Origin: Penicillus capitatus
Taxonomy: Eukaryota; Chlorophyta
Direction: 5' to 3'
DNA length: 64,000 bases
NCBI GenBank assembly: GCA_965649825.1
Contig: OZ287718.1
Coordinates: forward strand, 120,796 to 184,795
A model generated the notes under the pieces. The model did not search any database. It worked only from the letters and a program-made list of their open reading frames with translations, and was not told where the DNA came from. This document shows, piece by piece, positions 44,530 to 55,942 of the stretch; positions within the stretch are counted from its first letter, which is position 1; each line of letters opens with the position of its first letter. The position numbers and the translations under genes are program-made.

Positions 44530-45772
44530 ATGGAGAATGCAATGCCATTCGTTTGTGGACAATACTGCCTGTCTGCGCCTCGGCCATACGCATTGTACCC
44601 ATATTCCATCCTGGCGATATCACAGGGTTCAGGCGACCATTGCCATTCCGCCGGAGACATGGGTCGGCCGACGAGTCGCAGTTCGACGAAAGAGAATCTC
44701 AGCAGTCCGTCCGCCTGGGTAAGGAGCCCGACGTTTGAAAATCGGAGAGGACTTCAGGCGCCATTCGACATGGATACTCTCAAGGCGATGATTCAAGCGG
44801 CACGGCCGGACTGCGGAGAAGTACGCAAAGCCATTCTTTCGTGTACATTCAAGCCCCGAGAAAGAGCATTCACGCGTTTGATAAATATGTGTGGTCGACA
44901 AAAGGAATCGCGAAAAGCGATGGAAGTGTTTGCAACTATGCGAGAGTGTCGTGGTTTGCGACCAAACACTTACACATATTCGGCACTCATCTCCGCTTGC
45001 AGCAACTCCGGCGACTGGGACTCAGCTGTTGACGTATTTCACCGAATGAAACAGGCTGCTGTCAGTGATCCAGGATGTCGTCCTAATCAAGTAAGGGCCT
45101 GTTCTTACACAAGATCGTCCTTCAGCAATCTGTTGATCTTGCTAGGTGACATACAACGCCATCATTGCTGCCAGTGAACGCGGAGGTCGATATGACGTTT
45201 GTTTGGCATGTTTTCAAGACATGGTTGATAGCGATGCCTTACCAGACAGTGTAGCATATTGCTCGGCAATAAATGCCTGTCAAAAAATGGGACAATGGAG
45301 AGAGGCGGAGAGAATTCTTTCAGACATGCATGAGCGGGAATTCGTTGCTAGTGTCGGGGTCTATGCTTCAATGATCGAGCACTATGCGACGTATTCCTGC
45401 TGGGAGTCTGCTTTGGATTTGTTTATGACGATGCAGGTGCTGGGACAGACTGTCGACGTTCGTTGTTGTGAGGGACTAATGATGGCATTCGTCTCAGGCC
45501 AGAAACCAGAAATGGCCTATCATCTTCTCGAATCCATGCGGACGAATGATATCCAGATCAACACATCAACGTTTTCAGCTGCGTTACGCATCATCACGGC
45601 TGCTTCACGATGGGAATTGGCATACGATCTCGTCACTGCTCTCCATGACAATGGCAAGGACATTGCACTGGAGACGGTGTTGCCTGTTATCCAGTCTATG
45701 AAGTTGGCGGGGAAACAAGAGATGGCCACGGGACTGGAAACCATCGTTAAGCAGTTAAACACCGATAGTTAG
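44530..45772 (+). CDS. PPR protein 3 (one intron)
   Basis: Two exons (44530-45090, 45146-45772) separated by a 55-nt GT-AG intron give 395 residues. The architecture is the same as PPR proteins 1 and 2: a Ser/Pro/Tyr-rich N-terminus, then about eight PPR units (T-Y-S-A-L-I-S-A-C-S-N-S-G-D-W, V-T-Y-N-A-I-I-A-A-S-E-R-G-G, A-L-D-L-F-M-T-M-Q-V-L-G). The intron falls inside the N-x-V-T-Y motif of a repeat, at a position where the paralogues have continuous coding sequence. Probable organelle RNA-binding protein. Confidence 0.9.
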
Positions 45773-46416
45773 TCGAATCGTGCTCTTGTACAAGGATAAT
45801 TGCGTTTGGGTGATTGCAACCGGGCTGTGAGGTATGCAATCATGAAAGGTCGCAATTATCTGTCATGTATAACAAGCACGTTCGTACGAGTATGGGACAT
45901 GTAACGTTGGGTTTACAACCGATATCCGTAAGGATGCATGCTTTGCCTAATGCATGCTTTACTTATTCTTTCGTGGTGTATTTGTTCTTCATTCCCATGT
46001 TGTCGATAGATCCCTTTTTCGTCGTATGTTCGTGAAAATCACAGATCTATTGCTCTCTCTCCATCTGCTGTTGAAAACTGGCTCTCTAAAGCATCCGCAG
46101 CGAAACATTTTGTCCCTTTATATTTTCTCCTTCACTATAGAAGAAATGCGTTTTCAGGATATCGGACTCCTTGAAATACGTCAAGCTTAGCAATACAATC
46201 TTTTTGACAAGGAATGTTATCATCCTCCTTGCCTTGCTTTTCTATGCAATATTGTGAAACTTCAGAAAGTTGATGAATGTGATTGCTGGATTCAGCTTCG
46301 TTAAAATCCAATATCCTGATCACAGCATGCTGATAATCTGTTTGATCTTATTCACCTTTTGGAGATGTCTTGGCATTTCTCTTCTTTGGTGCTTAAATAA
46401 TTCTCTCTTTGTGTGA
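45773..46416. other. intergenic after PPR3
   Basis: T-rich sequence with no coding signal; frames of about 60-78 codons on both strands are unrelated to known proteins. Confidence 0.4.
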
Positions 46417-46476
46417 TTGTTCTTCAGTGTAGTGTTTCTTTCTGCTTCGTACCGCGAAAATCGATGCATCAGGCCG

Positions 46477-48102
46477 ATGAGAAACATGAATGAGCCAATG
46501 ACGATGAATATCGACAGAGTACCTATTCAAACATATCGAGTTCGTGGGCAACGTTGTTATCCGCAACAGGACACCGACGCGATTCGCCAGTTGTCTCTCT
46601 CTCTCGCGACGACCAAGAAGAGGATTCTTTTCTTTGCAGACTTGCGCAGAAAAGCAGAACACTTAATCCCAACTGCCTGGTCGCTGCGTCGCCAGTCCAC
46701 TGTGCAACCAGTCGCTGTCTCATTACCCACCAGGATGTCCTTCTTTCAGGAACCAATCACTTATCACCACTGCACTGAGTACGATGGTATTGACGCTACT
46801 GAGAACAAGCTCAACAGTGTCCTGAAAGGTAATTTGAGAAAGAAAATGATCCATCATGCACGGACATGCATTCCATTCTTCGAATTCCACAGACTCAGGA
46901 AGTCAATCGTCACGTGGAGATACTTCATTGAACAGGCACACTTTCAGAAAATAAAGAGTATCATAGAGCAGACTTCTCTCTTCGGACATGAAAAGATCTA
47001 TCGAATGCTTCAGAAGATCCGGGAAATCTCCCTCCGCGCGCATCACGTCCACTTCTTCAGATACCTCGTTGAACCGTCGTTAGATGACATCCATCTAAGA
47101 ACGCCAGCGAAATGACAGTAAGGAGTCTTCGCATGGTTCAGAAAGGTAATTGCAGGAAGGTACATTTCTTCGACCTGGAAAACGAGTATCGGCACAGCGT
47201 CATCGAGCCGCAATTTTCGCTGTCTTGAAAGAATGTCAGAAAGTGTTAAAGAACGTGTCCAGCCCGATTGAAAGTCGTCACCAGTCCGTTCAGTGGCCAC
47301 TCGACAGTATCCAGTTGGAATTTGACAAGTGTTCGGATGAGCTTTGGCATATCAATGACACGTGAAAGCAGACCATTCCAGCGACAAGGTATGCATGTGC
47401 AGATAGACGCGGTGAGATCGATGATTTCGTATCAGAATTCTTCAAGAAACAGAGACCTGGACGAGAGAGCTCCTTCGGCTTGTAGGTCTGGCAGATTTTA
47501 TACTGCAAACAGAGGTTGCCCGTGTCTTGTATACCACTTCCGAAACTGTTCTGTGCCAAATGAAATGGACGAGAAGCCCATGATTCGAGTAGAACTCTCC
47601 TGCACAACGGACCCGTTCACAATGCCTCTGAAACAGATCCAAGTGCTTTAAGGCTCGATGCCTTGAGCTTCCTAACTGTTATTGACAAACAATCCGCACG
47701 CAGGCTGTAAGAGACGCTATTGATCCGATGATTGACTTTGTCCAACAGATCTGTCTGCCACAGAGGATAACCGGAGCGAGGAATGTACCGATTCTTATGA
47801 AAGAATGGAACGAGAAAGAAGACATCGACTATGTACTATGGTGCGAGCGTTAGCTGAAGAAGGCGTGGTACGAACAATGCAATGAACACAGCAAAATCTA
47901 TAGTTAAACGGCATTGATTCACGGCGCAGAGCGTATTCGAGAGGAGAATGTGTCTGTCTTACAAAAGTGCCTGAGCGAGGCTCGTCGATGGATGGAATTG
48001 ATGTCACAGACACTGACCCTTTGTGTCGATCTTTCGACGGAAAGCTCGATACTTCCCAGATCACATAAGCTGAAGAAGAAGTACTATCGCTCAGATGTGT
48101 AA
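46477..48102 (+). CDS. possible dynein heavy-chain tail fragment
   Basis: An open frame to 47115 and several shorter in-register frames downstream (about 47150-47365, 47450-47570, 47914-48102) read like tail sequence of an axonemal dynein heavy chain. A tryptophan-centred helix occurs (R-K-S-I-V-T-W-R-Y-F-I-E-Q), then a Leu/Ile-rich helix near I-Y-R-M-L-Q-K-I-R-E-I. Near 47,470 there is L-L-R-L-V-G-L-A-D-F-I-L, like the DHC N-terminal region. No motor, Walker or microtubule-binding part follows; the next gene (49,047) is on the opposite strand. Exon joins could not be fixed, and in-frame stops separate the pieces, so this may be a pseudogene or a different helical protein. Assignment is by resemblance only. 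Confidence 0.3.
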
Positions 48103-49046
48103 TGCATTGTCGTTGTGCGACGGCAGCTTAAGCGAATGTTCGATGTAATGCAGGCTACAGAGAGGTCATTTGTGGCAGCAATCAGCCTTTTTCTGCACAG
48201 GAGGACTCCATCTCGATTTTAAAAGTTGAGAAATACTAACTAGCGTCGACAGAGGTATTCGATGACTCGATCAGGTGTTTGTGGATAGCCTTGTTAATAG
48301 ATGCTCACAGATCGTCGAACCGAACAGCTACAGCGCGACGTCATTCAGTAACCTCTCTATGGAACGCGAATATAATTTCTCATTCTGTAGAACATGCAGC
48401 GTCGACCATTTCTGGTTGACGATTTCTTCCAATTCTGTCGAGATGCACGACAATTCTGTTAGACAACGAAGAAAGTGAAGGCGGAGGAAGAGACTATCGA
48501 TAAAGGTCATCGCTATCCTTAAAGTCAATCGCGTCATTCTACCATATCAGCAGAATCAAGGAGGATTCTGTTGCACACATCATCTTCTGAGACAGCTCTC
48601 AAGGTGACCGTGCGCAACACGGGGAAAGCTCTGTTCTACGCGAAACAGCTCTTCACGATGGACTCCACTTCGTCCAAGAGAGAGAATCTCTGATGGTGTA
48701 ATCCCTTCATGCAGAAAAAAATGCAGTAGAAGAAACTGTCAGGGTATAGTTGGCAGTTCGAACTGAATTCTGTGAGTGGTTTAGATTTCTCTTTGCAGCT
48801 ACCGAAAGAGCAGATTCCATTGCGTGAAATGCGCAGAACGAAGGTGGCCAAGATGCAGATCAAAATAAGAAAAGTCGACAAAACGACGCCTTACGATCAG
48901 ACATCTCAAAATTGGAGATACCACTGAACAATTGCTTTACACTGTAGCCGGCGGCTTTCACTCACGGTAGACAACGAAATACATTTTTTCAGGAGGTTTA
49001 AAGAGAATGCAAAAATCTGTATTGCTTTGCTCAACATGACATTGTG
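48103..49046. other. interval without a resolved gene
   Basis: Only fragmentary frames (48275-48478 plus, 48636-48881 minus). It could hold further decayed exons of the fragment to its left, or be intergenic. The right end is the 3' flank of the asparaginyl-tRNA synthetase gene. Confidence 0.35.
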
Positions 49047-51181
49047 CTAAAAAGAACAGTGACCAGGGTATCGAGGAAAAGGAATGACATCTCTTATGTT
49101 CTCCATCCCTGTCACAAATTGAACGAATCGCTCAAATCCCAAACCGAACCCGGAGTGCGGCACTGATCCATATTTCCTCAAATCCAAATACCACCAGTAG
49201 TCATCAGGATTCAGACCTCCTTCCTTAATTCTTGCAGTCAACTTGTTGTAGTCATCTTCACGTTGACTTCCCCCAATCAATTCACCGATCCCTGGAACAA
49301 GGATATCCATGGCAGCAACTGTCTTTCCATCTTCGTTAAGCTTCATGTAGAATGGCTTTATGTCTTTTGGATAATCGGTCACCACAACTGGTTTTCCGCT
49401 AAAGATGACTTCTGCCAGATGTCGCTCGTGCTCACTTTGCAGGTCATTTCCCCACTCCACGGCGAACTCAAACTGCTTCCCAGACTCTTGGAGCAGATTC
49501 ACTGCATCTGTGTATGTGAGTCGCTTGAATCCTGACGTCGACAGAAGCTGCAACAACAGTATCTCACACAGCACAATGCAGAAGGCCTCTCACTTCTAGA
49601 CGACTGATGAGTCCTCTTTGATAAAATCGATCGAAAAGAGCAAGATCTTCTGTGCATTCTGTCAGAATTCTCTTCAGACAGTACTTGAAGTAGGCTTCGG
49701 CACATGAAATATCTTGAGAAAGGTCACAAAATGCCATCTCAGGTTCCAACATCCAAAACTCTGCCAAATGTCGTGTCGTGTTTGAGTTCTCTGCTCTAAA
49801 CGCTGGGCCAAATGTGTAAACGCGACCTAGTGCACAAGCATATGCTTCGGCATTCAATTGACCTACGTCATCCAGCAATTGATCAGTGCTATCCCTTGGC
49901 ATACGTACCAGATACAGTTAGGAATGAGGCTTGCCCGAAAAAATCCTCCGATGACCGAGGAGGTTCGTTGACAGCAGAAGACTACGAGAGTACAGCGGGT
50001 TTAGCATTTCAGTGATGAGATTTTCCCACACCTCGTTTTTTGTTTTGTTAGGTGCGGAATTGTCATCGGTAAGAAGAGTTGTCACACGAAACATCTCTCC
50101 TGCTCCTTCGCAGTCAGATCCAGATATGATCGGTGTCTGTATATAGTAGAAGCCATTTGATCGGAAAAAGTCATGAGTTGCACAGCAAAGCTCACTGCGA
50201 ACGCGCATAACGGCACTCATTGTGTTCGTCCTACAGCGCAGATGGGCAATGCCTATACTGCTATATCACCTAGCATTGTTCGAGAAGACATGCATCTTTA
50301 CTTCTCAGAAACTCCAGAGAGTGTCTTTTCTTTTGTAACGGATAGCTTGCAGGATCTGCATCACCCAGGAGGAGCAATTTATTCGCCTGCAACTCAATCT
50401 GCACAGATGCACACTATCACTAGTGAATGATGTATTGCTTAGATCACCGTACTTTTTGCTTTCCGCCTGGAGATTCGACAAGTTTTCCTGTCACTGTAAT
50501 TGCAGCTCCTGTATTGATTTTGCCTTCCTTCACAAGATCATAACCCGGCACATCGTCCTGGAGTATCACTTGTAGTGTTGATAGGGTCGATCCATCCGAC
50601 ATCTGTAATGAACGACACAGAATCATGAAACCTGAAGTTATCACACTCGTAACCTCGACGAACGAAAAGCTTTTCTGGGATCTCAGTGTACGCACCCACC
50701 CACTTATCTCGAACTGCTCTCCAACACGTGACACTCCTCCATCTTTCTCACCCTAAGCAACAAATGATGATGCATTCGCTGGCAGTTTAGCATGTTAGAC
50801 TGGAACAATGATATTGCGAATCTGATCTCCAAAACCAGGTATTCTGATCAGAGACTCTATCTTTGAAGATTTCTCTTCTGATGTAATCGCCACATCATTT
50901 CTCGAAGACTCGGAGCGAATTGGACTGATTGAGGTTCTTCGGTGCGTTCTTACTAAATGCCAGATGTCAGCAGCAGAACAAACAGAAAACACTGTACGGA
51001 TCGTGCCGTCGCAAGGGATTCCACTTTCCGGAAGCCTTGAGTCTACGAGAGCAGACCCGCCAGTAGATCGGAGGCCTCTTTTGGAAACTAGCAGTGTGCG
51101 AGTTCTGGATATCGCCATCGCTGAACGTAAAACCGAAGAGCGGATCATTCTAATCAACTCGTTTAGCCTGAATAAATTCAT
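49047..51181 (-). CDS. asparaginyl-tRNA synthetase, organellar (bacterial) type
   Basis: Eight exons (51181-50801, 50752-50654, 50602-50453, 50398-50302, 50252-50032, 49945-49909, 49862-49594, 49547-49047) give 584 residues. An Arg/Ser/Leu-rich presequence precedes an N-terminal extension, then the OB anticodon-binding domain ([11 protein letters not shown]). The class II core follows. Motif 2 is near [21 protein letters not shown], and motif 3 is in the G-F-G-L-G-F-E-R-F stretch near the C-terminus. The overall pattern is that of bacterial/organellar AsnRS, so it probably charges tRNA-Asn in plastid and/or mitochondrion. A 37-nt micro-exon (49945-49909) is supported because it restores the conserved D-F-F-G-Q loop. 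Earlier in-frame ATGs in the presequence are possible. Confidence 0.93.
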
Positions 51182-51192
51182 CGTTCGACGCC

Positions 51193-51416
51193 ATGGCGAT
51201 CGAATCAAAGAGAATAAGGGTTGTCGTCGAGTCATGGAAGGAGATGTGCGTGCTCACGGACGCATGGGTTTCTTTAATGCGTGCACAGCAAAGCAGCAAG
51301 CAGACAGTGGTTCTCAGCATCGTCGATGAACTCGTTTGTGCAGTCTGTAGTGAAGAACTCCGTCCTCCGTCTTCTTTTAAACGTGAGCCGTCACTTCTTA
51401 CCAAGAAACAGCTTTA
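51193..51416 (+). CDS. hypothetical short ORF
   Basis: A 74-codon frame begins 11 bases from the AsnRS start, on the opposite strand, and encodes V-V-V-E-S-W-K-E and a C-A-V-C-S-E-E-L segment. It may continue through a small intron into the frame around 51,441-51,623. No family is recognised; it could be noise in a divergent promoter. Confidence 0.25.
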
Positions 51417-52922
51417 GCAACTTCTTGTGGCCGAATACAGTTGACTCGTCCGAACTTTTTAATGCAGAGGCCATTCCAAGCAAGAGAGACTCGTGGTTGC
51501 GGGGAATCCTTCCATCTGGATAATGCATATCAGCCCGCCCTCCTTAGAAAAGAACGAACGAGCTGTGAACATGTAGTCGATTTGCACGTACACGAAAGGT
51601 CATCTCTCTTGACAAGCATTTAGGACAACAGCAGTCGACAGTGTAATCAGGCATCTTGAAACACTCTTAATGGAAAAAAACTTGCAAAAAACCATTTGAG
51701 GAGTATTCGAATGGGAAAGGAGAGCGCCACAGTTCTCTTTCGTCGTTTGGTTTTTTACATTCTCCGCGAGCAAAACCTCTTTATAAAAGAAACTCGTTGA
51801 TCAAGCAAACAGAATCGGATAGCAACAGAGCAAGGAAGAATGTGTATGTAGATGAAGACTAGCAGATCTTCGGTGATTCTAGAGAGACATGTCAAATGAG
51901 GTCAACTTACAGCAGCTGAATGTGAGAGGCAACGATGGCAAGTCATGACGGTAGTCTCTCTCTGCTATATTAGAAATTTGATCACATACACCTTGTATGC
52001 AATCTTTAATGTGACCTCAGTTTGCTTCAACGAGTGTCGTCGAGGTACTGATTGGAGCTTCTGCAGTGCGTCAAATGAGGTTTTTTAGATTTAAAGCTTA
52101 TCTCAAAGAATCCCGTATCTCGAGTGGAATTATAGAATGTCTCTAGATGTATGTACGATCAAAAGTATTCTAACTAGCTTTAGTCTTTTGATAGCATTAC
52201 TTACTGTGTGGTGGATAGACTACTTAAACCACATCAAGACCTGCAAAAATAAACCGTTGGATACTACTGAAGATGTCTGTTTTTCATCGACATTTAGCGG
52301 CGTGCGTGATGAACATGACGAATGACTTCAAATGAACACACAGGTCATTACCAATCAGTGATTTTTTGACGTTCTCTCCTCTCCCTGGGTAGTCTTGATG
52401 TCTATAGTTGCATTTATTTGAATGCTATGTCGACTAATAAATTAATTCCCTCTAGACGTCCAATCGATCTTAAAAGTTGTTTATAGCATTCATCTACTTT
52501 CATTCGACTCTTGATCCTGCATCACTTTATTGTTGAAACAGTTTCTATTACCCTCTTCGATGCCGGTAATGATTTGGTTAGATAGTCATTCGTGATGGTA
52601 GAAACGAAGGTCTGGGTACCATGATTGGCTGCATAGTCTCCCGAACAACTGCTCAATAGAATCGGAGTCCTTGATTTCAATAGTTATAGCAGATTGTTGA
52701 AAGGATCTGGCTGTCACATCGTGACTGTCTAGATTTCCCAGGGTTCTGTCTCCGAGTGGGCGCTTATAAGGGGTTCATTGTCACTTGTCCAGGCACATCC
52801 TGGGTATAAATCTGTGAATGTGGACATGTAGATACCCTAGCTTTGTAATCAGTAAAGCCTTCCGCTGAAAGGTCTGTGTGCTTGATCCAGTAGATGGTGA
52901 TGTGACGTGTGAGGACATCCAG
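51417..52922. other. 1.5-kb gene-poor interval next to the satellite flank
   Basis: AT-richer DNA with only small frames (51441-51623, 52137-52325 plus). None resembles a known protein; 52137-52325 has a hydrophobic segment. No transposon termini or tandem repeats were noticed. Confidence 0.4.
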
Positions 52923-53549
52923 TCAGTCTAAGGAAATGTCTTGAGATGCTTCATCTCTTAGGCACTCGACAGGATGACAAAGATCAATTATGTGTGCACG
53001 TATTGTATGAACGATTTCCGGCATCTCGGTTTCGAAAGGTAATGCAACACTATACAGATTCGCCCTCGGAAGATCGTCTTTGACAAAAGCACTTAGTAGC
53101 CCTTGACGGGCAATTTGCACAGGGATCTCGCTGGAGACTGTAACGTCCGCATATTCAAACACTCTGTCAAAGTTATACATTTTAGAGAGTTCCAGAAAAT
53201 CAGCCTAAAAGCAATTGTCCTTATATAGATGTTCACAATCCGTCAACCAACTTACGAGTAAATTCACGTGCTCAAACAAATTAAAATCGATAGAGGACAT
53301 TCGAATGGCTGGACGAAGGCTGTTTAAAATAAGAATCCATGCCTTTCTTGTTGCCTCTTCGAGAAACACTATCACAGTCTCTGCGCAGTCCGTGAGCGCT
53401 GCTCGGAAAGTCGGTGACGCCATCTTCACCAAAACAGCATAGGTCTTCAACAAGGAACCGTTAGCGAACTGACGCCTCAGGTCTCCATCGCGACTGTGTT
53501 CACACGTGCCGTCGAAAAGGAAGAAATTTGAGTTTGCGCCACTATTCAT
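52923..53549 (-). CDS. BTB/POZ-domain protein
   Basis: Two exons (53549-53256, 53204-52923) with a 51-nt intron give 191 residues. Residues about 30-125 resemble a BTB fold: a K-T-Y-A-V-L-V-K-M-A-S-P-T-F start, an acidic-hydrophobic strand pair (T-V-I-V-F-L), and the L-L-A-D-F-L-E-L-S-K-M-Y-N helix formed across the intron. BTB domains usually recruit CUL3 or dimerise; no Kelch or MATH domain is attached. This is the last gene before the satellite array, 335 bases from its edge. Confidence 0.6.
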
Positions 53550-53881
53550 CGTCTCAAAAGCTGGACTGCTCGACTCTAACTCCGTCCTCAGAAAGCTACG
53601 ACACCGAAGAACGACTTCAAAAACACGGACCGTGTTAAGAACAATAACCGTAAGAATGCACAGAACTCGTTCCTAGACCAGAGGCAGCCACGTGTCGCAC
53701 GAAGAGATCTTAGTCATCCAATGATGCGACATCGAAGGCGGACAAACCATTCGCCGTCACAGATCGACAAACAGGACGCGCCCTTTTGAAAATGATCTAT
53801 AGGAGGTAAGGGTATTTAACAACATTCCAGCCGACATGCGAAGCCTCCTGGTGCGGTCACGTGCTCAAGTCCTCGACGCCA
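53550..53881. other. flank between BTB gene and satellite array
   Basis: No coding signal. GC content rises near the right end, where the first satellite-like words appear. Confidence 0.4.
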
Positions 53882-54297
53882 CATCAGGTGAAACTGGTCG
53901 TGTCAGTACAATATCGAAGACACTCTTGCGCGCGGCGGATCGTTTCGAGCACCCAACGTCGCGTCAGGTGTAACGCGTGCTGTCTGTCAGCGACTCGCAG
54001 AAGTGCTCTATGACGCCGGCGACACGGTCGAGCGAGGGTGGGAATGTGTCGGCGGGGTCGAGTGGATGCTGTAGGACCCTTGGTTGGAGCCCGACGGCGG
54101 CGTCCTCGGGCTGTGGCGCGGCCTTTCCGGATTCGACATTTCGGCACACTGCGGCCGACGGCGGGCCCACCGTCGGCAGTCTTCGACGCAGACGGGTGCG
54201 GGACGGCTCGGGACACGCCGCGGATGCCAATCGGTGGAGGCTCGTTTGGCTCTGGGCGGTGTCGTACGGAGTTGAAATCGTGGCGGTTACGTCGCAT
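53882..54297. repeat. truncated and variant monomers at the array edge
   Basis: The array begins with a boundary word at 53,882, cut short after 80 bases by a second boundary at 53,964. That unit is 333 rather than 329 bases and carries several substitutions. Degenerate edge copies like these are typical at satellite borders. Confidence 0.8.
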
Positions 54298-55942
54298 CAG
54301 GTGTAACCTGGCCTGTCAGTACGATCTGGAAGTGCACGACGACGCCGGCGACACGGTCGAGCGAGGGCGGGGATGTGTCGGCGGGGTCGAGTGGATGCCG
54401 ACGGACCCTTGGTTGGAGCCCGGCGGCGGCGTGCTCGGGCTGTGGCGCGGCCTTTCCGGATTCGACATTTCGGCACACTGCGGCCCACGGAGGGCCCACC
54501 GTCGGCAGTCTTCGACGCAGACGGGTGCGGGACGCCTCGGGACACGCCGCGGATGCCGATCGGTGGAGGCTCGTTTGGCTCTGGGCGGTGTCGTACGGGG
54601 TTGAAATCGTGGCCGTTACGTCGCATCAGGTGTAACCTGGCCTGTCAGTGACTCGCAGAAGTGCACGACGACGCCGGCGACACGGTCGAGCGAGGGCGGG
54701 GATGTGTCGGCGGGGTCGAGTGGATGCGGACGGACCCTTGGTTGGAGCCCGACGGCGGCGTCCTCGGGCTGTGGCGCGGCCTTTCCGGATTCGACATTTC
54801 GGCACACTGCGGCCGACGGCGGGCCCACCGTCGGCAGTCTTCGACGCAGACGGGTGCGGGACGCCTCGGGACACACCGCGGATGCCGATCGGTGGAGGCT
54901 CGTTTGGCTCTGGGCGGTGTCGTACGGAGTTGAAATCGTGGCGGTTACGTCGCATCAGGTGTAACCTGGCCTGTCAGTACGATCTGGAAGTGCACGACGA
55001 CGCCGGCGACACGGTCGAGCGAGGGCGGGGATGTGTCGGCGGGGTCGAGTGGATGCCGACGGACCCTTGGTTGGAGCCCGGCGGCGGCGTGCTCGGGCTG
55101 TGGCGCGGCCTTTCCGGATTCGACATTTCGGCACACTGCGGCCCACGGAGGGCCCACCGTCGGCAGTCTTCGACGCAGACGGGTGCGGGACGCCTCGGGA
55201 CACGCCGCGGATGCCGATCGGTGGAGGCTCGTTTGGCTTTGGGCGGTGTCGTACTTGGTTGAAATCGTGGCGGTTACGTCGCATCAGGTGTAACCTGGCC
55301 TGTCAGTACGATCTGGAAGTGCACGACGACGCCGGCGACACGGTCGAGCGAGGGCGGGGATGGGTCGGCGGGGACGAGTGGATGCCGACGGACCCTTGGT
55401 TGGAGCCCGACGGCGGCGTCCTCGGGCCGTGGCGCGGCCTTTCCGGATTCGACATTTCGGCACACTGCGGCCGACGGCGGGCCCACCGTCGGCAGTCTTC
55501 GACGCAGACGGGTGCGGGACGCCTCGGGACACGCCGCGGATGCCGATCGGTGGAGGCTCGTTTGGCTCTGGGCGGTGTCGTACTTGGTTGAAATCGTGGC
55601 GGTTACGTCGCATCAGGTGTAACCTGGCCTGTCAGTACGATCTGGAAGTGCACGACGACGCCGGCGACACGGTCGAGCGAGGGCGGGGATGGGTCGGCGG
55701 GGTCGAGTGGATGCCGACGGACCCTTGGTTGGAGCCCGACGGCGGCGTCCTCGGGCCGTGGCGCGGCCTTTCCGGATTCGACATTTCGGCACACTGCGGC
55801 CGACGGCGGGCCCACCGTCGGCAGTCTTCGACGCAGACGGGTGCGGGACGCCTCGGGACACACCGCGGATGCCAATCGGTGGAGGCTCGTTTGGCTTTGG
55901 GCGGTGTCGTACGGGGTTGAAATCGTGGCGGTTACGTCGCAT

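Noticed and set aside
54038-54604. Long plus-strand frames (186-204 codons) within the satellite as genes
   Set aside because: They recur at the monomer period, span two units only because stop codons are scarce in GC-rich DNA, and have no protein-family features.
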